From: Mycolicibacter arupensis
GTDB lineage: Bacteria > Actinomycetota > Actinomycetes > Mycobacteriales > Mycobacteriaceae
NCBI RefSeq assembly: GCF_002086515.1
Contig: NZ_MVHH01000024.1
Coordinates: 1-62,626, forward strand
Direction: 5' to 3'
DNA: 62,626 nt
The translations under genes and the position numbers were made by a program. The stretch's first letter is position 1; each line of letters begins with the position of its first letter. Below the pieces are notes generated by a model that had not been told where the DNA came from, searched no databases, and saw only the letters and a list, made by a program, of their open reading frames with translations. Below, one piece after another: positions 50,644 through 62,626 of this stretch.

Positions 50644-52368
50644 CTATCCGAGGGAGAAGGGATCGATCACCCGCGAGAAGCGCTCCAGCTGCACCGGCGG
50701 GCCCTCCGGAGGTGGCGGGGGCAGCTCTTCGGCATTGCCGTCGACGACCCGGATGATCGTTGCGTTGGCCCGGTTGTAGTTCAGCGTGCCGTGCTGGAAG
50801 TTCTGGCCCACCCACTCGGGTTCGGCCAGTTCGGCGCTGGTCGGCAGTCCCAGGACGCCACGCTCGTAGCCCAGCGAGGCCCACGCGTCGTAGATGGCCC
50901 CGGTGACGGGTTGCGCACCGGTCTCCGGCGACCAGTAGATGGCGCCGTGCTCGAAGGTCGCGTACTTGGTGGAACCCTCGCCGATCGCCTCCGGGGAGGT
51001 GGGCGCGCCGAGCATGCCCTCCATGCCGCCCAGTTCCAGCCAGCGGGTGTGAATGGCGCCGCCCTCCATGACCCGGGCCAGGTCTTCGGGCCCTGGCGGG
51101 TCATTGAAGCGGGCGGCGATCTCGCGAATCTCGTTGAGCGCGACGTAGCCCTGGTCGCCGGGGCACTCGGTGGCGTCGAGGTCGCGGTGGCCGATGATCG
51201 AGGGCAAAGTCAGCGATGCCCCGCGGGGAAAGTTCGTGAACGACCCCCCGCCCGAGGTCAGCTCGGCCATGCCGCGCGGGTCGGTGCGATCCAGCCCGAG
51301 CCGCCAGCCCAACAGCCTGCCGACCGTTTCGAGCTGGATCGGTGGGGGAGGCGCGTCGTCGAAGGTGCCGATCATCGACACCCCCCAGGTGTTGCGGTTG
51401 AAGCCGCCGGCATGGCTGCCCATGATGCCGCGGGCGAGGCCGCCGGCCCTGCCCTCGAATACCTGGCCGAATTTGTCCACCAACGCGTTGTAGCCGATGT
51501 CGCACCAGCCCAGGGTGCGGGTGTGATAGGCGTAGATCGCCCGGATGATCTCCGCGGAGTCTTCGGGGGAGTAGTCGTTGGAGCCCGCCGTGTGGTGCAC
51601 CACGGCCGCATGAACCGGTCCGCTCTCGACGGCCTTGCCGCAGCGGCCGTAGGCGCCCGCGCCCCAGTGGCTGCGCGGGATGATGTTGGGCGGCTGTCCT
51701 GGGGCCAGTACCGCCATCGGCGGGGTCCATTGCGCGTCGACGGGGGCCTTGGGCGGCGTGATCAGCACCGCCGAGACGCCCTGCGCAAGCGGTTGTGCCG
51801 CGGTGGCCGGCACGTACCCGAGATCGGGTCCCGGCGCCGGCTTCTTGGGGGCAGGTTGCGCTTTGGCTGGGCCCTTCGTCGTGGCCGGGCCCTTGGTCTT
51901 GGGTGCGCCGCCGGATGGACTCGGGTCGGTGCGGGTCACCGCGATCTGTACGGCGGTGGTGCGGCCGACGAATACCGGCTCGGTTCCGTCGGGGCCTGAA
52001 GCGGGTGCATCGGCAGCGCGGGGGCCCGGTGTCTCCTGTTTGGTCTCGTGCGCGGTCGAATACCACGGGCCCCATGACCCGTCGGCGCGTTTGGCCCGGA
52101 TCCGTGCCGACGTCCCGCTCAGGTCGGCGCCGGTGAGCGCCACCATAGTGAACGGCTCGTCCTGGGTGATCTCACGAACGGTGACGCCCGGTTCCAGGTC
52201 GGGCAGCGGTTGCTGGTTGAGCTTGGTTGCCGCGGCGCTCGGGGGTGACCCGTCCTGATTGGCTGTCCTGTGGGCCGCCCCGGAGTTCAGTGCCCACGGC
52301 AGGATCAGCACTGTCGCGACAGTCGCGGTCAGCTTGATCGTCGGCAGGGGACGACGACGGGTTGGCAC
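50644..52368 (-). CDS. Secreted peptidoglycan amidase (PGRP/amidase_2) with LGFP repeats (Rv3811 homologue)
   Basis: A 574-residue exported N-acetylmuramoyl-L-alanine amidase. A signal/anchor (LTATVATVLILPWALNSGAA) is followed by a beta-rich N-terminal region and a Pro/Lys-rich linker (about 155-185). The amidase domain (about 235-410) has zinc ligands in AAVVHHTAGSNDY and GHRDLDATECPGD. At the C-terminus LGFP repeats (GMEGMLGAPTSPEAIGEGST, ERGVLGLPTSAELAEPEW) bind the wall. It would cut stem peptides from glycan strands during growth or division. Confidence 0.93.
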   Translation of the reverse strand: MPTRRRPLPTIKLTATVATVLILPWALNSGAAHRTANQDGSPPSAAATKLNQQPLPDLEPGVTVREITQDEPFTMVALTGADLSGTSARIRAKRADGSWGPWYSTAHETKQETPGPRAADAPASGPDGTEPVFVGRTTAVQIAVTRTDPSPSGGAPKTKGPATTKGPAKAQPAPKKPAPGPDLGYVPATAAQPLAQGVSAVLITPPKAPVDAQWTPPMAVLAPGQPPNIIPRSHWGAGAYGRCGKAVESGPVHAAVVHHTAGSNDYSPEDSAEIIRAIYAYHTRTLGWCDIGYNALVDKFGQVFEGRAGGLARGIMGSHAGGFNRNTWGVSMIGTFDDAPPPPIQLETVGRLLGWRLGLDRTDPRGMAELTSGGGSFTNFPRGASLTLPSIIGHRDLDATECPGDQGYVALNEIREIAARFNDPPGPEDLARVMEGGAIHTRWLELGGMEGMLGAPTSPEAIGEGSTKYATFEHGAIYWSPETGAQPVTGAIYDAWASLGYERGVLGLPTSAELAEPEWVGQNFQHGTLNYNRANATIIRVVDGNAEELPPPPPEGPPVQLERFSRVIDPFSLG

Positions 52369-52447
52369 GTGCTGATGTTACGTATGAGTCATGTGTTGTT
52401 GGTGATGCGACACGCGCCTACCCGTGCAGGCCGCTCCGCCGAGGGAT

Positions 52448-52507
52448 AACGGCACCGCAGAGTCGTTCTGGCGCCCGCCGGATGCGGGCTGACTCTGCGG
52501 TGCCGTT
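52448..52507. terminator. Long 17-bp-stem hairpin downstream of erp
   Basis: AACGGCACCGCAGAGTC and GACTCTGCGGTGCCGTT are exact complements; the 26-base interior has its own GCCCGC/GCGGGC stem. It shares GACTCTGCG with the hairpin at 50612. It lies between the erp stop and the amidase start, both on the minus strand. Confidence 0.7.
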
Positions 52508-52536
52508 GGGCGGAACAGCTCCGCTGTATGCCTGTG

Positions 52537-56737
<4,201 letters not shown>

Positions 56738-56741
<4 letters not shown>

Positions 56742-57301
56742 CCGAACTCGCCCGTGACCCCGATGCGGTCCCCCCGCACGGCGAAGACGCCGTGCTGGTC
56801 GCCGTGCAGTCCGCGCTGACCGGCCGGCCCGGCGTGCTGCCGACGGCCCGGGCGATGTCGCACTTCGGTGAGCACAGCCTGGGCTGGCTGGCGCTGGCGG
56901 CGTTGGGCGCCGTGATCCAGCCGCAGCACCGCCGCAGCTGGCTACGGGCCGGCGCCGGGACGCTGGCCGCCCACGCAGCCGCGGTGATCATCAAGCGCAT
57001 CGTGCGCCGCAAGCGCCCGAACCACCCGGCGATCGCGGTCAACGTCGCCACCCCGAGTGCACTGAGTTTCCCCTCGGCGCACGCCACCTCCACCGCGGCG
57101 GCGGCCATCCTGTTGGGCCAGGCGGCCGGGCTGCGGCGCGGGGTCCTGCCCGCACTGCTGATCCCGCCGATGGCGCTGTCGCGGATGGTGCTCGGCGTGC
57201 ACTATCCCAGCGACGTGCTCACCGGTGCCGCTGTGGGCGCCGCCGTCGCGGCCGTGACAAACCGGGTGATCCGCCTGGACGACTCAGGAGAGCCCCGATG
57301 A
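56738..57301 (+). CDS. PAP2-family lipid phosphatase (Rv3807c homologue)
   Basis: An integral membrane phosphatase of 187 residues with the PAP2 motifs KRIVRRKRP, FPSAHATSTAAAA (catalytic His) and RMVLGVHYPSDVLTG. It is placed between glfT2 and ubiA and is the proposed phosphatase that removes the 5-phosphate from decaprenylphosphoryl-5-phosphoribose. Both neighbours overlap it by 4 bp (ATGA). The N-terminal 45 residues are cytoplasmic, followed by about five helices. Confidence 0.9.
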
Positions 57302-58221
57302 GCTCAGACACGCACGATCGAACCTCGGAGCTCGGTCCGCCGAGCAACCTGCTCTCCGGAGTCATCAAGGCCATCCGGCCCCGCCAATGGGTCAAGAACG
57401 TGCTGGTGGTCGCCGCACCGCTGGCCGCACTCGGAGGCGGCGTCCACTACGACTACGCCGATCTGGCCCGCAAATCGCTGATCGCCTTCGTGGTGTTCTC
57501 GCTGGCGGCATCGGCCATCTATCTGGTCAACGACTCCCGCGACGTGGAGGCCGACCGGGCACACCCCACCAAGCGGTTCCGGCCGATCGCGGCCGGGGTG
57601 GTGCCGGTCGGGTTGGCCTACGCCCTGGCGGCGGTGCTGGGGGTGGCGTCGCTGGCCATCTCCTGGTGGCTGACCCCGAACCTGGCGCTGGTGATCGGCA
57701 TCTATTTGGCCATGCAGCTGGCGTACTGCTTCGGGCTCAAGCACCAGGCGGTGCTGGACATCTGCGTCGTCTCGTCGGCATATCTGCTGCGGGCGATCGC
57801 CGGCGGCGTGGCCGCCAGCATCCCGTTGTCCCAGTGGTTCCTGCTGGTGATGGCGTTCGGGTCGCTGTTCATGGTGGCCGGCAAGCGCTACGCCGAAAAG
57901 CAGCTCGCCGAGCAGACCGGGGCCAAGATCCGCAAGTCACTGGAGAGCTACACCGGCACCTACCTGCGGTTCGTCTGGACGATGTCGGCTACCGCGATGC
58001 TGGTCTGCTACAGCCTGTTCGCCTTCGAGCGCGACAACGGTTCGGGATCGTGGTACGCGGTGTCGATCGTTCCGATCGTCATCGCGATCCTGCGCTACGC
58101 GGTGGACGTCGACGGCGGTATGGCCGGGGAAGCAGAGGACATTCTGCGCCGTGACCGGGTGCTGCAGCTGATGGCGCTGGCTTGGATCGGAACAATCGGT
58201 GCCGCCGTCGCCTTCGGCTAG
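57298..58221 (+). CDS. ubiA: Decaprenyl-phosphate phosphoribosyltransferase (DPPR synthase)
   Basis: Transfers phosphoribose from PRPP to decaprenyl phosphate, the first step to the arabinan donor DPA; mutations in it give ethambutol resistance in M. tuberculosis. The 307 residues have about nine helices. The UbiA-type Mg-binding motif is YLVNDSRDVEADRAHPTKRFRP, with a second acidic block around YAVDVDGGMAGEAEDI. KAIRPRQWVKNVLV is the conserved N-terminal block. The start overlaps the PAP2 gene. Confidence 0.96.
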   Translation: MSSDTHDRTSELGPPSNLLSGVIKAIRPRQWVKNVLVVAAPLAALGGGVHYDYADLARKSLIAFVVFSLAASAIYLVNDSRDVEADRAHPTKRFRPIAAGVVPVGLAYALAAVLGVASLAISWWLTPNLALVIGIYLAMQLAYCFGLKHQAVLDICVVSSAYLLRAIAGGVAASIPLSQWFLLVMAFGSLFMVAGKRYAEKQLAEQTGAKIRKSLESYTGTYLRFVWTMSATAMLVCYSLFAFERDNGSGSWYAVSIVPIVIAILRYAVDVDGGMAGEAEDILRRDRVLQLMALAWIGTIGAAVAFG

Positions 58222-58237
58222 CTCCGCCCGGGGGGCC

Positions 58238-60223
58238 GTGAGCGGCAGAGCGCCGGACCCCGGGGTCCGGCCGCTGGGCTGGCCCGCTGTTCGTTACAGC
58301 CCGTCCGTTCGGCTGAGTTCGTGGGCCGGGGTGGCGGTGGTGGTGCTGCTGTTCGGGATCGGCGCGTGGCGGCGACGCTGGATCTCCGATGACGGACTGA
58401 TCGTGCTGCGCACCGTGCGCAACCTGCTGGCAGGCAACGGCCCGGTGTTCAACGTCGGGGAACGAGTGGAGGCCAACACCTCCACGGCCTGGACGTACCT
58501 GATGTATCTGGGCAGCTGGCTGGGTGGGCCGGTCCGCATGGAATACGTGGCGCTGGCGCTGGCGCTGGCGTTGAGCCTGGCCGGTGTCGCGATGCTGATG
58601 CTCGGCGCCGCCCGGCTTTACGCGCCCGGACTGCAGGGCCGCCGCGCGTTGCTGCTGCCGGCCGGGGCGCTGGTCTACATCGCGCTGCCGCCCGCGCGCG
58701 ACTTCGCCACCTCCGGCCTGGAGGCCGGTCTGGTGCTGGCCTACTTGGGCCTGCTGTGGTGGATGCTGGTCTGCTGGTCGCAAGCGCTGCGGATGCCGCG
58801 TTCGCGAGCGCGCGGTGCCTGGTTCACCGGCTGCCTGGCCTTCGTGGCGGGTTGCAGCGTGCTGGTCCGCCCCGAGTTGGCGCTGATCGGCGGTGGGGCA
58901 CTGATCATGATGCTGGTCGCCGCCCGGGATTGGCGGTCTCGCACGCTGATCCTGGTGGCCGGTGGGGCGCTTCCGGTGGCTTACCAGATCTTCCGGATGG
59001 GCTACTACGGCCTGCTGGTGCCGGGCACGGCGCTGGCCAAGGACGCCGCCGGCGACAAGTGGTCGCAGGGCATGATCTACCTGGCCAACTTCAACGCCCC
59101 CTACGCACTGTGGGTGCCCGCCGTGTTGCTGGCGGCGCTGGGTGCCGCGCTGTGGGTGGGCTCCGCGGTCCGCTATCGGCCGCGCCGTCCGGTACCGCCC
59201 GGCGTCGGACGGTGGGCCCGGCTGGTGCGCAGCCCCGGCGCGGTGGTGTGTTTCTTCGTGTTCAGTGGACTGCTGCAGGCCGCCTACTGGGTGCGCCAGG
59301 GCGGCGACTTCATGCACGGCCGGGTGCTGCTGGCTCCGCTGTTCTGCATGCTGGCTCCGGTGGCCGTCATTCCCGTGCTGCTGCCCGACGGTGCGCGCTT
59401 CCGGCGCGAAGCCGGCCTCCCGCTCAGCGGTGCCGTCGGCCTGCTGTGGCTGGCTGTCGCCGGCTGGGCGCTGTGGGCGGCCAATTCGCACGGCATGGGC
59501 GATGACGCCACCCGCGTCACCTACTCCGGGATCGTCGACGAGCGGCGGTTCTACTCACAGGCAACCGGCAACGCCCACCCGCTGACGGCCGCGGACTACC
59601 TGGGTTATCCGCGAATGCGTGCGGTGTTGACCACGATCGCCGCCACCCCCGACGGCGCGCTGCTGTTGCCGTCGGGCAACTACGACCAATGGGATGTGGT
59701 GCCGGTGATCCTGCCGGTGCCGCCGGGGATCGGCGTCCCGGCCGAGCCTGACCCGGACGGATCCGGACCACACACTGTCTTCTTCACCAACATGGGCATG
59801 CTGGGCATGAACACCGGTCTGGACGTCCGGGTGCTGGACCAGATCGGGCTCATCAATCCGATCGCGGCGCACACCGAGAGGCTGGAGCACGGCCGGATCG
59901 GCCACGACAAGGATCTGTTCCGGGACTGGGTGGTGGCCGACGGTCCCTGGGTCAAGTGGTATCCGCTGATTCCGGGCTACCTCGACCAGGATTGGATCGC
60001 TCAGGCGGAAGCCGCCCTGCGTTGCCCCGACACCGCCGCGGTGCTGGGTTCGGTGCGTGCGCCCATGGGTCCGCGCCGGTTCCTGTCCAACGTGCTGCAT
60101 TCGCCGAGCTTCACCCGGTACCGGATCGAGCGCGTCCCACGTGACGAACTGCTGCGCTGCGGCCTGGCTATTCCGGAGCCGACCAAACCGGTGTACACGG
60201 GGATGCCCCCCGAGCTGCCCTGA
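58238..60223 (+). CDS. aftB: Arabinofuranosyltransferase AftB
   Basis: A GT-C membrane glycosyltransferase that adds terminal beta-1,2 arabinofuranose to arabinan, using decaprenyl-phosphoryl-arabinose. The 661 residues have about ten helices and a C-terminal periplasmic domain (from about 430). The GT-C acidic motif is RRRWISDDGLIVLRTVRNLL, followed by FNVGERVEANTSTAWTYLMYL. The GTG at 58238 follows ubiA by 16 bp with a G-run as ribosome-binding site. It is slightly longer than M. tuberculosis AftB (627), so a later start cannot be excluded. Confidence 0.95.
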   Translation: MSGRAPDPGVRPLGWPAVRYSPSVRLSSWAGVAVVVLLFGIGAWRRRWISDDGLIVLRTVRNLLAGNGPVFNVGERVEANTSTAWTYLMYLGSWLGGPVRMEYVALALALALSLAGVAMLMLGAARLYAPGLQGRRALLLPAGALVYIALPPARDFATSGLEAGLVLAYLGLLWWMLVCWSQALRMPRSRARGAWFTGCLAFVAGCSVLVRPELALIGGGALIMMLVAARDWRSRTLILVAGGALPVAYQIFRMGYYGLLVPGTALAKDAAGDKWSQGMIYLANFNAPYALWVPAVLLAALGAALWVGSAVRYRPRRPVPPGVGRWARLVRSPGAVVCFFVFSGLLQAAYWVRQGGDFMHGRVLLAPLFCMLAPVAVIPVLLPDGARFRREAGLPLSGAVGLLWLAVAGWALWAANSHGMGDDATRVTYSGIVDERRFYSQATGNAHPLTAADYLGYPRMRAVLTTIAATPDGALLLPSGNYDQWDVVPVILPVPPGIGVPAEPDPDGSGPHTVFFTNMGMLGMNTGLDVRVLDQIGLINPIAAHTERLEHGRIGHDKDLFRDWVVADGPWVKWYPLIPGYLDQDWIAQAEAALRCPDTAAVLGSVRAPMGPRRFLSNVLHSPSFTRYRIERVPRDELLRCGLAIPEPTKPVYTGMPPELP

Positions 60224-60243
60224 ATGTCCGTCCCGAGAAAATG

Positions 60244-60255
60244 TGACGGACGTCA
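60244..60255. promoter_or_regulatory. Palindrome upstream of fbpA
   Basis: TGACG-GA-CGTCA, an exact 5-bp inverted repeat, lies 20 bp after aftB. A direct repeat GGGTGAGCCC/GGGTGAACCC (60358-60380) follows in the same 270-bp gap. Either may bind a regulator of fbpA; no factor can be named. Confidence 0.35.
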
Positions 60256-60493
60256 TGGGGCCTCGGGCGTGTCCGCCCACCGAGCGGGTCCTCACCGGCT
60301 CGTATGGGTGTAAACGGTCCCGGGCGTCATTGTCACAAAACCAGGCATTTGGCGAGTGGGTGAGCCCAATGGGTGAACCCCGAGTCTTGGATTTCCGCCA
60401 TTTTGTGGTTGACTACCTCAGCACTGTTGCGTTCGCACGCACAGATCGGGTCCGAGTCGGACCACGCTATGAGCAAAGTACGGCAACGAATGA

Positions 60494-61492
<999 letters not shown>

Positions 61493-61512
61493 TCCGAACA
61501 CAGATGTACCGC

Positions 61513-61544
61513 TGACGGCGGCGACCTGCGGGTCGTCGCCGTCA
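61513..61544 (+). terminator. Strong hairpin after fbpA
   Basis: TGACGGCGGCGACC and GGTCGTCGCCGTCA form a 14-bp stem with one G-U pair and a TGCG loop, 20 bp after the fbpA stop, followed by GTCATTTCC. Confidence 0.75.
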
Positions 61545-61656
61545 GTCATTTCCTGCCCTGTCCGCGAGCACCGTGTGATTGACTACCCCCCGGGGTCAGG
61601 GCGTGTGACCAGCGGGTGGAACCATCGGAGAAGCTGTGCCGACGAGCGAGGTGGAT

Positions 61657-62550
61657 ATGAGCGGACTGTCGAAGTTGCTACGGGCGCTGTGCGTCGGGGT
61701 GCTGATGCTGGGGTTGTGGGGCGGTGGCGCCATCGTGAGCCCGGGTGCGCAGGCCGCGCAGTTCGAGAACCTCATGGTCCCGTCGCCGTCGATGGGCCGT
61801 GACATCCCGGTGGCGTTCCTGAATCAGGGGCCGCACGCGGTGTACCTGCTCGACGCGTTCGACGCGCACCCCGAGCTGAGCAATTGGGTGACCGCGGGCA
61901 ACGCGATGAACACCCTGGCCGGCAAGGGCGTCTCGGTGGTCGCACCGGCCGGTGGGGCCTACAGCATGTACACTAACTGGGAGCGTGACGGCAGCAAGCA
62001 GTGGGACACCTTCCTGTCCAGTGAGTTGCCGGACTGGCTGGCGGCCAATCGCGGCCTGGCGCCGGGTGGGCACGCGGTGGTCGGCGCGGCCCAGGGTGGC
62101 TACGGGGCGCTGGCACTGGCCACCTTCCACCCCGACCGGTTCGGCTTCGCCGGTTCGATGTCGGGCTTCCTGGGGCCGGCCAACACCACCGAGAGCGGCG
62201 TGATCAGCGCCGGCCTGCAGAACTTCGGGGGCGTCGACCCCTATGGCATGTGGGGTGCCCCGCAGCTGGGACGCTGGAAGTGGCACGACCCGACCGTGCA
62301 CGCCACGCTGCTGGCGCAGAACAACACCCGGGTCTGGGTCTATGCCCCGCTGGGCGGCGCCTCCAACCCGGCCGCAATGATCGGTGACCCGTCGCAGGCG
62401 GCGGGCAGCGGCCGCTACTTCAACTCGCAGTACCGCCAGGTGCGTGGCAAGAACGGCCACTTCGACTTCTCGGCCGGTGACAACGGCTGGGGTTCGTGGT
62501 CGTCGCAGCTGGGCGCGATGGCCGGCGACATCGTCGGCGCGATCCGCTAG
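61657..62550 (+). CDS. fbpD: MPT51 (FbpD), non-catalytic Ag85-like secreted protein
   Basis: An Ag85 paralogue with the same alpha/beta-hydrolase fold but without the catalytic serine: the nucleophile elbow reads VVGAAQGGYGA instead of GLSMAGSS. It is thought to bind ligands such as fibronectin rather than transfer mycolate. The signal peptide (LLRALCVGVLMLGLWGGGAI) precedes QFENLMVPSPSMGRDIPVAF. The 297 residues from ATG 61657 (GAGGTGG just upstream) match M. tuberculosis; GTG 61636 is a longer alternative. The C-terminal WGSWSSQLGAMAGDIVGAIR is conserved. Confidence 0.95.
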   Translation: MSGLSKLLRALCVGVLMLGLWGGGAIVSPGAQAAQFENLMVPSPSMGRDIPVAFLNQGPHAVYLLDAFDAHPELSNWVTAGNAMNTLAGKGVSVVAPAGGAYSMYTNWERDGSKQWDTFLSSELPDWLAANRGLAPGGHAVVGAAQGGYGALALATFHPDRFGFAGSMSGFLGPANTTESGVISAGLQNFGGVDPYGMWGAPQLGRWKWHDPTVHATLLAQNNTRVWVYAPLGGASNPAAMIGDPSQAAGSGRYFNSQYRQVRGKNGHFDFSAGDNGWGSWSSQLGAMAGDIVGAIR

Positions 62551-62626
62551 GGCGGCGCGCTCATTCCCATGCGTTGACTCTGCTCAGTGTGATTCTGGGG
62601 AGGTCTGACGCGGTGTGTCTTCGTGA
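62551..62626. other. Right edge after fbpD
   Basis: No gene can be called. GCGTTGACTCTGC (62571-62583) repeats the left arm and flank of the hairpin at 50612 but no pairing arm is present before the window ends. GGGGAGG at 62597 may precede a gene beyond the edge. Confidence 0.3.

Noticed and set aside
62613..62626. Start of a further gene at the right edge
   Set aside because: GGGGAGG precedes a GTG but only four codons remain, too few to call.

Overview
The window is mycobacterial chromosome. It is GC-rich, it encodes Ag85/MPT51 mycolyltransferases, the arabinogalactan enzymes Glf, GlfT2, UbiA and AftB, the ethionamide activator/repressor pair EthA/EthR, the ESX-1 regulator EspR, a PGRS-like protein and an MmpS/MmpL exporter, and gene order largely follows M. 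tuberculosis Rv3859c to Rv3803c, read left to right. Species cannot be fixed from sequence alone. SodA carries Gln145, the state associated with manganese, rather than the His145 of M. tuberculosis.

Region 1 (1-6.5 kb) is nitrogen assimilation: a truncated glutamine synthetase gene divergent from gltBD, with a candidate GlnR site between them. Region 2 (6.5-13.3 kb) has no counterpart at this position in M. tuberculosis. It holds a tightly overlapping five-gene operon (DUF4242 protein, acyl-CoA dehydrogenase-like flavoprotein, and a nitrate/sulfonate-type ABC importer) divergent from a TetR regulator across a perfect palindrome, then an F420-dependent oxidoreductase and a small membrane protein that diverge from a repeat. 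Region 3 (13.3-19.6 kb) is ethR/ethA, yggS, rraA, an H-NS-like tail protein, a YcnI/CopC copper pair, an Rv3850-like gene and espR. An insertion sequence (19.68-21.11 kb) ends right at the espR -35 element. Region 4 (21.3-28.2 kb) has a GDT1-type cation exporter, Rv3847, sodA, a candidate 52-residue membrane protein, a DnaA-box cluster, Rv3843c, glpQ1, iron-regulated bfrB and an LCP ligase.

Region 5 (28.3-37.6 kb) carries a secreted PGRS-like/GH5 hydrolase, a CPBP protease, an IdeR-boxed Rv3839 homologue, pheA, a phosphoglycerate-mutase-like gene, a Cys-rich miniprotein, a zincin, an Rv3835-like membrane protein and serS. Region 6 (37.0-45.5 kb) lies where M. tuberculosis keeps its sulfolipid-1 cluster. 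Here it holds an mmpS/mmpL operon with two small secreted proteins between two related TetR genes, then a third TetR gene with identical 20-bp operators on both sides, flanked by a DUF2834 membrane protein and an FAD oxidoreductase.

Region 7 (45.5-62.6 kb) is envelope biogenesis: a PH-like/MBL-Rieske pair, three tandem PlsC-type acyltransferases with a HAD phosphatase, a peptidoglycan amidase with LGFP repeats, erp (frameshifted), then the translationally coupled glf-glfT2-PAP2-ubiA run with aftB 16 bases on, and fbpA and fbpD. These make decaprenyl-phospho-arabinose precursors and galactan, cap the arabinan and mycolylate the wall. At least seven genes have a TANNNT -10 hexamer 6-7 nt before the start codon and are probably leaderless.
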